From positions 1 to 15,952 of the forward strand of contig JACRIA010000012.1 of assembly GCA_016215735.1 (NCBI GenBank): a DNA stretch of 15,952 nt, given 5' to 3'. The stretch is from Candidatus Peregrinibacteria bacterium (lineage in GTDB: Bacteria > Patescibacteriota > Gracilibacteria > UBA1369 > UBA12463). A program made the position numbers and the translations under genes. Every line of letters begins with the position of its first letter. The first letter of the stretch is position 1. Of this stretch, positions 1-5,509 are shown piece by piece. Under the pieces are notes generated by a model. That model was not told the origin of the DNA. It saw only the letters and a program-made list of their open reading frames with translations, and did no database searches.

Positions 1-409
1 GACTAATTTTATGAGCGGCGGAAATCTTAAACTTTTTATAGAAGGTGTTAAAACGGTTGATACTTTACGGGACAAAGATTCTGTCTTAATCGTTGAAGCA
101 TGCAATCATGACAGAAAATGTGATGACATTGGCACTGTGCAAATACCTCGCTTAATCCGGAAAAAAACAGGCAAAAAACTTTGTTTTAAATTCAATTTCG
201 GCCGCGTTTTCCCCGACAACTTAAGTCCGTATCGCCTAATAGTTCATTGCGGCGCATGCATGATCGATCGGCAAAAATATCTTCGGCGCATCTTTATGGC
301 TGAAAAAACCGGAACACCGATAACAAATTACGGAATTTTGCTGTCTTATCTGCGCGGAAAAAAGGTTTTAAAAAAAGCGGTTAAGCCATTTGGGACCGGT
401 TCTCTATAG
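1..409 (+). CDS. hydF: HydF, [FeFe]-hydrogenase H-cluster maturation GTPase (C-terminal part only)
   Basis: The reading frame is open from the first base, so this is the 3' end of a gene that starts upstream of the window; the ATG at 11 is probably internal. HydF is the cytoplasmic GTPase and scaffold that receives the 2Fe subcluster built by HydE and HydG and delivers it to apo-[FeFe] hydrogenase. The visible part is the cluster-binding domain. Counting from the codon at 11, Cys31-x-His33 is followed 45 residues later by His79-Cys80-x2-Cys83, the CxH...HCxxC signature that binds HydF's [4Fe-4S] cluster. The family strings CDDIGTVQIPR, VHCGACM and GTPITNYGILLSYL are also present. The GTPase domain lies outside the window. 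The gene ends in TAG and the next plus-strand gene starts 163 bp later. Its presence implies an [FeFe] hydrogenase, and hence anaerobic or fermentative metabolism, in the host. I am very sure of the family. Confidence 0.9.
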   Translation, partial: TNFMSGGNLKLFIEGVKTVDTLRDKDSVLIVEACNHDRKCDDIGTVQIPRLIRKKTGKKLCFKFNFGRVFPDNLSPYRLIVHCGACMIDRQKYLRRIFMAEKTGTPITNYGILLSYLRGKKVLKKAVKPFGTGSL

Positions 410-464
410 ACAAACTTGGGCTTTATTATACCGATATTTTAAAAAATGCCTTCAGGCTAAATTC

Positions 465-505
465 TGAACCACCATCGCCTAAAGGCGAGGGGCTTGCTCC
501 CAAAG
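465..505 (-). mobile_element. IS200/IS605 right-end (omega-RNA 3' end)-like remnant
   Basis: Read on the minus strand, this gap contains AAGCCCCTCGCC, the loop TTTA, GGCGATGG, and then TGGTTCA. The stem TCGCC/GGCGA (475-479 with 484-488) extends past one mismatch into CC/GG. The arrangement (GCCCC, stem, TTTAG-type loop, stem, G-rich strand, TTCA) resembles the right ends of IS200/IS605 elements, which also form the 3' scaffold of TnpB omega-RNAs. No tnpA or tnpB is present: only 63 bp separate it from the next gene. It is therefore a solitary remnant, a REP-like descendant, or simply a hairpin. The rest of 410-572 shows nothing I can name. Confidence 0.4.
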
Positions 506-572
506 GTCGATTCTAAAATTGTAAAATAATCTTTTTCATGCTTTAATTATAAACGATTTCAAAAAATTAAAT

Positions 573-2207
573 ATGAACTGCAATCAATGCGGATTACAGT
601 TTGAATATTTTAACGCTGAAAAAGAAGCGTACAATCGTGCGGACGCACTTCTACCTGTAAATTGTCCCCAATGCAGGCGTCTGCGGCATCTCATTTTCCG
701 CAATGAAAAAAATCTTTTCCATAATAAAAGCTGTTTGTCGGCTAAAAAAATAATCTCGCTTTATCCGGAAACCTCGCCTTTCCACATTGTTGATCAAAAC
801 GAATGGTGGAGTGATAAATTCGACGCGACATTATTTGCACGGAATTTCGATTTCAATAAACCATTTTTTGAACAATATAAAAATCTTCAAAAAGAAGTGC
901 CGAGATGGGCGCGGATTGTTGTGAATGCCGAGAACAGTGACTTCTGCAATAATTCCGCCAATGTTAAAAACTGCTATCTTACATTTTCGTCCTATGAAAG
1001 TCAGGATTTATATTACTGCATGCGCCTTTTCCGTTGTAACGACTGTGTGGACTGCCTTAATATTTCTGACTGCCAACTCTGTTCAATGTCAGCTGACTGC
1101 AAACATTGTTACAACATTCATTACTCGCTTTTGTGCAACAGCTGTTACGATTCATATTTCATTTTTGACTGTAAAACCTCAAAAAACTGCATTATGACAG
1201 CACAGGCCAGAAATAAAGAATATTTAATCAGAGGAAAAGAATATTCAAAGGCGGAATATGAAAAACACAAAAAAGAATTTTTGGCTCAGCTTGCTAATAA
1301 TCCGGATTCGATTAAAAAAGAATTTCTTGAACTGTTAAAATCTGCTTATCACAAAAATCTCAATATGATAAAGGCGGAAAATTGCCTCGGAAATTTTATT
1401 AATGATTCAAAAAATATAATAAATGTCTTTTATACGATTGATTCCGAGGACTGCGTGAATGTTTATGACTCCTCTGCTCTGAAAGACTGCTACGATAATT
1501 CATACAACGAAAAATCTGAACTTTGCGTTGAAATAGACACTGCTTATGAAATGTATAATTCAAAATTCTGTACATATTCAATAACGATGGCTGACTCTGC
1601 ATACTGCGACCAATGCGATCATTTAACCGAATGTTTTGGCTGTATTGGGCTTAAAAAACAGCAAAATAGAATTCTCAATAAACAATATTCAGCCGAAGAT
1701 TATAAAAAAATGCTCGCGAAAATTAAAACGCACATGGAGCATACCGGTGAATGGGGTAAGCCGTTTCCGCACAATCTGACGCCGTTTCCATACAATATAA
1801 CTCTCGCATACGAACTCGCGCCGCTCAAAAAAGAAGAAGCGCTGAAACAAGGTTATATGTGGCATGACGAAGAAAAACAAGAAATGCCGAAAGAAAAATA
1901 CAATCTGCCAAAAACCGCCGTGGAAGCTGACGAAAGTATCTGTGAAAAAATCCTTGTTTGCGAAAAAACAGGCAAACCATACAAGATTATTCCGCAGGAA
2001 TTGAAATTTTACAAAAAATTCGGCCTTCCGCTCCCCCGCGTGACGCCGGATCAAAGATATAAAGAATTGCGCAATCTTCAGCCTCCAAAAAAATTGATAG
2101 ATGCAACTTGCGGCCTATGCAAAAGTCCCATAAAAACAGTTTATCCTCCTGAATGGAATTACAAAATTATCTGCGAAAAGTGCTATCTCGAAAAAATCTA
2201 TGAATGA
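573..2207 (+). CDS. Large Cys-rich ribbon-array protein (copy A), function unknown
   Basis: This 544-residue protein has about 34 cysteines and no signal peptide or membrane segment, so it is probably cytoplasmic. It opens with two CxxC knuckles (C3/C6 and C31/C34), followed by a conserved block (FRNEKNLF, DFDFNKPFFEQ-like). Between about residues 125 and 205 is a dense array of cysteines spaced mostly C-x2-C or C-x4-C with Asp/Asn and aromatic residues between them. It ends with CEKTGKPYKIIPQELKFYKK and two more CxxC pairs. The paralogue at 12778-14374 shares this whole architecture. Such proteins recur in Patescibacteria under uninformative names; I know of no proven activity. Paired CxxC suggests Zn, Cu or Fe-S binding, but that is inference. 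No clear Shine-Dalgarno precedes the ATG (AAAAATTAAAT). Confidence 0.85.
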   Translation: MNCNQCGLQFEYFNAEKEAYNRADALLPVNCPQCRRLRHLIFRNEKNLFHNKSCLSAKKIISLYPETSPFHIVDQNEWWSDKFDATLFARNFDFNKPFFEQYKNLQKEVPRWARIVVNAENSDFCNNSANVKNCYLTFSSYESQDLYYCMRLFRCNDCVDCLNISDCQLCSMSADCKHCYNIHYSLLCNSCYDSYFIFDCKTSKNCIMTAQARNKEYLIRGKEYSKAEYEKHKKEFLAQLANNPDSIKKEFLELLKSAYHKNLNMIKAENCLGNFINDSKNIINVFYTIDSEDCVNVYDSSALKDCYDNSYNEKSELCVEIDTAYEMYNSKFCTYSITMADSAYCDQCDHLTECFGCIGLKKQQNRILNKQYSAEDYKKMLAKIKTHMEHTGEWGKPFPHNLTPFPYNITLAYELAPLKKEEALKQGYMWHDEEKQEMPKEKYNLPKTAVEADESICEKILVCEKTGKPYKIIPQELKFYKKFGLPLPRVTPDQRYKELRNLQPPKKLIDATCGLCKSPIKTVYPPEWNYKIICEKCYLEKIYE

Positions 2208-2213
2208 AATGGA

Positions 2214-2230
2214 GTCCGCCTGTGGCGGAC
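2214..2230. repeat. Micro-palindrome GTCCGCC-TGT-GGCGGAC
   Basis: A perfect 7-bp stem with a 3-nt loop, just after the stop of the Cys-rich gene. It has the same CGCC...GGCG core as the palindrome at 2249-2265 and the hairpin at 475-488, so it may belong to a dispersed family of short palindromes. Confidence 0.6.
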
Positions 2231-2248
2231 AACTTATATAGCGCCTGT

Positions 2249-2265
2249 GTTCGCCTGCGGCGAAC
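2249..2265. repeat. Micro-palindrome GTTCGCC-TGC-GGCGAAC
   Basis: A second perfect 7-bp stem with a 3-nt loop, 18 bp after the first and built on the same core. Together the two palindromes occupy most of the joint between copy A and the orphan ribbon, without breaking the reading frame. Confidence 0.6.
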
Positions 2266-2365
2266 GGCGTGTTTGCAAAAATTGCGGCGCCAGCATTGAA
2301 TTTCCATACAGCCCAAACCGCCCAGAAATCATCTACTGCGAAAAATGCTGGCTGGAACTCATGAG

Positions 2366-2995
2366 TTAAAAAACAGGAATTTCTTCTTTGGGATCCGGAT
2401 AAAATTCCGCGAATCTCGCTTTGATGTCTTTCATTTCTTGAGGTATAGGACGTGTTCTCTGCGCATCCAGCTGGAATGAAAGCGTTCTCGTTTTATTATC
2501 ATAGAAAAACTGTAGCCCACAATTAGCGCAGTCAGGACCTATTTCAAGCGTAAAATCTGCACGATCTCCATTCATAATTTCATCAAAGAAGCTATTCAAA
2601 CAATCTATATCCTCGCCATTTAAATCCCATTTTTCCTTGCTCAAATAAAACGCTAATTTAACAACAGCATCGTAAAATGCGATTTTATTGTTATTTTTAA
2701 GAGCATTCACAATATCTAATTTCAAATTGGCTTCAGGATTTTCGCCAAGGATAATATCATCAAGATCCTCTGAACTTTCATCTATTTCTTGAAATTTCGC
2801 CCTCTGTTGCAAAGCATAAATCTTAAGACCTGCAACATGAATAATCTCTTCTAATTCTGGCTCATCTGTCTTGCGGGTTTTAAATCCCTCGCCTCCGTTA
2901 TCGAGATATCTATCTAGTGCGCCCTTGAAATCTTTCTGTATATCCGGTATCCCACCTCTATCTGTATGACGTCGATTCAAATTTTCGTTAGACAT
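2366..2995 (-). CDS. Hypothetical soluble acidic protein with one CxxC
   Basis: I do not recognise this 209-residue protein. It has no signal peptide or membrane segment. The N-terminal third is polar and charged (residues 1-50), the middle looks helical and acidic (residues 50-145), and the end is probably beta-rich, with one CxxC at C156-A-N-C159 inside GPDCANCGLQF. A single such pair could bind metal only with other ligands or as a dimer. The gene is monocistronic: the convergent Cys-rich relic overlaps its stop codon, and a good promoter with a divergent operon lies upstream. Its 24-nt leader is identical to the one before the His-rich peptide gene at 8136, so translation may be set in the same way. 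Open frame, promoter and leader make it a credible gene, but no function can be given. Confidence 0.75.
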   Translation of the reverse strand: MSNENLNRRHTDRGGIPDIQKDFKGALDRYLDNGGEGFKTRKTDEPELEEIIHVAGLKIYALQQRAKFQEIDESSEDLDDIILGENPEANLKLDIVNALKNNNKIAFYDAVVKLAFYLSKEKWDLNGEDIDCLNSFFDEIMNGDRADFTLEIGPDCANCGLQFFYDNKTRTLSFQLDAQRTRPIPQEMKDIKARFAEFYPDPKEEIPVF

Positions 2996-3023
2996 ATAAA
3001 TTTTGGTTAAAAAATACGCCTTA

Positions 3024-3051
3024 ATAATACTACATAGGTTTTTACTGTCAA
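3024..3051 (-). promoter_or_regulatory. Sigma-70-type promoter for the hypothetical gene at 2366-2995
   Basis: On the minus strand a perfect -35 TTGACA (3051-3046) is followed, after a 16-nt spacer, by TATTAT (3029-3024). The expected start of transcription is near 3017, giving a leader of about 22 nt. That leader is nearly the same stretch that is repeated at 8134-8157 and contains TTTTTTAACC before the ATG. Confidence 0.6.
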
Positions 3052-3073
3052 ATGCAAAGTCGCCAACTAAAAT

Positions 3074-3163
3074 ATGAAGTATTTCTACGCCCTAATTTTA
3101 ACTGTGTTTTTATTAATAACCGCCGCGTGCCGCGACACATTGTTTTCAAAATCTGAATGGTGA
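3074..3163 (+). CDS. Tiny predicted lipoprotein upstream of the sigma factor
   Basis: A 29-codon frame beginning MKYFYALILTVFLLITAAC and ending RDTLFSKSEW. It has a short positively charged start, a hydrophobic core, and a lipobox-like ITAAC (Cys19), so the mature lipopeptide would be only 11 residues. Its TGA (3161-3163) overlaps the ATG of the sigma gene (3157), an arrangement typical of translational coupling. It could be an extracytoplasmic peptide linked to the sigma system, a leader peptide, or chance. The lipobox plus the overlap make it worth annotating, but no independent evidence shows that it is expressed. Confidence 0.45.
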   Translation: MKYFYALILTVFLLITAACRDTLFSKSEW

Positions 3164-3726
3164 TAAAATATCCGCGCAAGAGAAGATATTTGATTCCGTC
3201 TTTATCTATGTGGAAAAGGTCACCAAAAAAAGAAGAACAATTTTTGAAAGCTTACGACAGCTATGCAGACAATATTTTCCGGCACTGCTATTTTCGGATG
3301 TCGAACCGCGAAAGAGCAAAGGAACTGATGCAGGAAACATTTGTGAAAGCGTGGATTTACATGTCGCGCGGTGGTGAAGTTAAAAATATAAAAGCGTTCT
3401 TATACAAAATAGCGAATAATCTGATAGTCGATGAATACCGCAGGAAAAAAGAGTTGGCGCTCGAAGAAATGCAGCATCGGCAAATCGCAATGAGTGAAAG
3501 CTGGCATGAAAAAGTGCACAGTAAGATCGAAGCAGAAAGCGCGCTCAAAATACTGAACAGCATCAGTGCGAAATATCAAAAAATAGTGCTTATGCGGCTC
3601 GTTGATGACCTATCAATCAAAGAAATTGCCAGCATCCTCGGAAAAACAGAAAATAACATATCTGTCCGCTTGCACAGAGCCCTCAAACAAATGCGTAAAA
3701 TACTGAATTATGAACAAACAATTTGA
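3157..3726 (+). CDS. ECF-type RNA polymerase sigma factor
   Basis: A 189-residue sigma-70 family protein of ECF size. Region 2 spans about residues 27-97: the AKELMQETFVKAWIYM helix and the KAFLYKIANNLIVDEYRRKK segment that binds core and the -10 element. Region 4 spans about 125-183, with the helix-turn-helix LSIKEIASILGKTENNISVR followed by LHRALKQM, for -35 recognition. There is no region 1 or 3. The start at 3157 overlaps the stop of the small lipoprotein; Met18 is an alternative because the first 20 residues are basic and not typical of the family. The last 17 bp overlap the DUF5667 gene, the usual arrangement for a sigma factor and its membrane regulator. It probably responds to an envelope signal and may control its own operon. 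Confidence 0.9.
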   Translation: MVIKYPRKRRYLIPSLSMWKRSPKKEEQFLKAYDSYADNIFRHCYFRMSNRERAKELMQETFVKAWIYMSRGGEVKNIKAFLYKIANNLIVDEYRRKKELALEEMQHRQIAMSESWHEKVHSKIEAESALKILNSISAKYQKIVLMRLVDDLSIKEIASILGKTENNISVRLHRALKQMRKILNYEQTI

Positions 3727-4447
3727 AGAAATAATCAGCGAGGCAAATAGAGTGGCGCTCACCAGCAAAGAAAAGTCGCGGTCGCGGGATTTTCTCCTAA
3801 CATTCATGGGAAAGCATAAAAAAGAATCGCCGCTGAAACGCATATGGAATTTTATGCCGCTGCGATTTTTATTCAAACCTGTTTATGCTGTAATTCTTGT
3901 GCTTTTGCTTGGAGGAGGCGGAACTGTTTTTGCCGCGGAAGCAAGCCTTCCGGACGACACGCTGTATCCTGTGAAAATTTACATCAATGAACCTGTGCGC
4001 GGCGCGTTCGCATTCAGCGAAGAAAAGAAAGCGGATTTTGAGGCTTGGCGTGCGGAACGAAGACTTACAGAAATGAAAAAACTCGAAGAAAAAGGGCAGC
4101 TTACAGATGAGAAAAAATCGCGCATCGAAGAAAACTTTAAGCGCCATGAAGAAAATATAAACGCTGTTATTCAAAAACTTGAAGAAAAAAATAATCCGAA
4201 CGCCGCAAAATTAAGAGTAAGACTGCAAAATTCCATAAAAGCACACGAAGAAATTCTGCAAAAATTTGAAGAAGGGAGAAAATCGCCTATGGATAAGCCC
4301 CATGCCGCTAAACCCGATGCCGCTGAAACCGGCGATGAACTCAACACCAGCGCCAAACCCTTTGCCGACGACACCAACATCAATAAACAGCCTCAAGATA
4401 ACACTTCTCACAATAAACCTGAACAGGCTGGCCCAAAAAATAAGTAG
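3710..4447 (+). CDS. DUF5667-domain membrane protein, probable anti-sigma factor
   Basis: This 245-residue protein has a cytoplasmic N-terminus (about 1-55), one membrane helix (about 57-77, KPVYAVILVLLLGGGGTVFA), and an extracytoplasmic part. The part after the helix opens with SLPDDTLYPVKIYINE, the LPGD.LYPVK-type motif of DUF5667. A charged helical or coiled-coil region follows (about 100-190), then a low-complexity Pro/Asn/Lys tail. It overlaps the ECF sigma gene by 17 bp. The topology and the coupling fit an anti-sigma factor that holds the sigma through its N-terminal stretch and senses an outside signal, but I see no ZAS-type Cys/His anti-sigma motif, so this role is inferred from context. 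An overlapping open frame at 4266-4523 is a shadow. Confidence 0.8.
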   Translation: MNKQFEEIISEANRVALTSKEKSRSRDFLLTFMGKHKKESPLKRIWNFMPLRFLFKPVYAVILVLLLGGGGTVFAAEASLPDDTLYPVKIYINEPVRGAFAFSEEKKADFEAWRAERRLTEMKKLEEKGQLTDEKKSRIEENFKRHEENINAVIQKLEEKNNPNAAKLRVRLQNSIKAHEEILQKFEEGRKSPMDKPHAAKPDAAETGDELNTSAKPFADDTNINKQPQDNTSHNKPEQAGPKNK

Positions 4448-4477
4448 TTTTTACGCCGGCGCCGCATTCAAAATAAT

Positions 4478-4506
4478 TTCACATCAGCCCTTTCTTCTGA
4501 TAATAT
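4478..4506 (+). promoter_or_regulatory. Possible promoter of the SIMPL gene
   Basis: TTCACA (4478-4483), a 17-nt spacer and TAATAT (4501-4506) fit a sigma-70-type promoter with two mismatches in the -10. The predicted start near 4513 would give a leader of about 21 nt containing TTTTTTAACCCC just before the ATG at 4534. The SIMPL gene could instead be read through from the sigma operon 86 bp upstream. Confidence 0.35.
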
Positions 4507-4533
4507 TTAGATACATTTTTTAACCCCTTTTTT

Positions 4534-5310
4534 ATGAACAATACTGTAAAAAGTCTGCTTGGCGTCGCGATTATTATTTTTCTGGGTTTCGGCGCATATT
4601 GCAGCCTAAAATACGTTGACGCGTATTCAAAATCAATTCAGCCCTCGTCATTCCGCAGTTTTTCTGTAACTGGCGAAGGAAAAGCAATTTCAGTGCCGGA
4701 TGTGGCAGAATTTACATTCAGCGTGATAACAGAAGGTAAAAAGGACATTGCGGCTCTTCAAAAAACAAACACTGAAAAAGTGAATAAGGCGATTGAATTT
4801 CTTAAATCAAACAAAATCGACGCGAAAGATATAAAAACCGAATCATATAATCTCGAACCGCGATATCAATATGCGACTTGTCCTGTTGGTGGCGGCGTTT
4901 GTCCTCCGCCGGAAATTGTTGGCTATACAATCACGCAGACTGTTTCTGTGAAAATTAGAGATTTTGCGAAAATCGGAGATGTTCTTAGCAATGTTATAAA
5001 AAATGGCGCGAACAGCGTTTCTCAATTAACATTCACAACTGACGATCCTACAAAAGTTCAGGATATTGCCCGTGCAGAAGCAATCTCAAAAGCAAAAGTA
5101 AAAGCTGAAATGGTTGCAAAAGCAGGCGGATTTAATGTTGGAAAACTGCTTTCAATATATGAAAACGATCAACCATCGCCAATGTACGATTATGGCAGAG
5201 GCGGAGGCGCGGTGTCGATGAAAGCAGAAATGGCTGTTCCTGCGCCAACAATTGAACCCGGTTCAGAGGAAACTAAAATAACAGTCACGCTCACGTACGA
5301 GATAGAATAA
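4534..5310 (+). CDS. SIMPL-domain (DUF541) protein, membrane-anchored
   Basis: A 258-residue YggE-like protein. An uncleaved membrane anchor (about residues 5-25) is followed by the SIMPL domain. Recognisable parts are FSVTGEGKAISVPDVAEFTF, the internal pattern KVNKAIEFLKSNKIDAKDIK..SYNLEPRY, GYTITQTVSVKIRDFAKIGD, ARAEAISKAKVKAEMVAKAG, and the C-terminal strand KITVTLTYEIE. SIMPL proteins are envelope-associated and some are linked to oxidative-stress tolerance, but the biochemical role is unsettled. Two cysteines (TCPVGGGVC) lie in an inserted loop and could form a disulfide. Its position behind the sigma/anti-sigma pair suggests that it may be an envelope-stress target. Just after the stop a different frame (5309-5365) reads like a hydrophilic tail (TEEAPKKPTDMKILDT), which may be a relic or chance. 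Confidence 0.9.
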   Translation: MNNTVKSLLGVAIIIFLGFGAYCSLKYVDAYSKSIQPSSFRSFSVTGEGKAISVPDVAEFTFSVITEGKKDIAALQKTNTEKVNKAIEFLKSNKIDAKDIKTESYNLEPRYQYATCPVGGGVCPPPEIVGYTITQTVSVKIRDFAKIGDVLSNVIKNGANSVSQLTFTTDDPTKVQDIARAEAISKAKVKAEMVAKAGGFNVGKLLSIYENDQPSPMYDYGRGGGAVSMKAEMAVPAPTIEPGSEETKITVTLTYEIE

Positions 5311-5389
5311 TTCCACTGAAGAAGCTCCAAAAAAACCTACAGATATGAAAATTCTAGATACATAAACAATGCTTCGGACATTGATATTG

Positions 5390-5508
5390 GAAACTCTGAA
5401 AATCGATGCAATGCGAGGCGGCAAGCTGTTTTCGATGGAGCCGTACTAAACGTACGGCGACGAGAAAACAGCGTAGCCAACGAAGCAGTGCGCGATTTTC
5501 AGAGTTTC
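5390..5508. repeat. 119-bp nested palindrome between convergent genes
   Basis: The outer arms GAAACTCTGAAAATCG (5390-5405) and their exact complement (5493-5508) form a 16-bp stem. Inside are a partly paired section, a 9-bp stem GCTGTTTTC/GAAAACAGC, an internal loop, and a 7-bp tip GCCGTAC-TAAAC-GTACGGC. It fills the gap between the SIMPL gene and the CopA stop codon (the gap up to 5389 shows nothing else), so it could act as a two-way terminator, although no clear U-tract follows. Its size and order also fit a MITE-like repeat or a structured RNA. Confidence 0.75.
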
Positions 5509-5509
5509 T

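Larger units (their letters stand above)
2208..2369 (+). pseudogene. In-frame orphan zinc-ribbon tail after copy A
   Basis: After the TGA at 2205-2207 the same frame stays open to the TAA at 2367-2369. Its last part reads CKNCGASIEFPYSPNRPEII followed by YCEKCW: a C-x2-C...YSP.RPEI.YC-x2-C ribbon. This matches the final ribbon of the second Cys-rich protein (CAKCEAKILTTYSPERPEIV, then YCDKC) better than the end of copy A itself does. No start codon or leader of its own is visible, and the stretch joining it to copy A contains two perfect micro-palindromes. It is best read as a duplicated terminal ribbon, or the relic of another paralogue, cut off by a stop. Stop-codon readthrough is possible but less likely. 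Confidence 0.6.

Noticed and set aside
1689..2054. Long minus-strand frame inside the first Cys-rich gene
   Set aside because: It is antisense to a well-supported gene and its Phe/Arg-rich composition is the mirror of Lys/Glu codons.
4171..4523. Several overlapping frames on both strands at the 3' end of the DUF5667 gene
   Set aside because: The low-complexity Pro/Ala/Asn tail opens other frames; none has a leader or protein-like features.
5309..5365. Coding-like tail (TEEAPKKPTDMKILDT) after the SIMPL stop in another frame
   Set aside because: SIMPL proteins often end at the TYEIE-type strand and the stretch is only 17 codons; kept only as a remark in the SIMPL entry.
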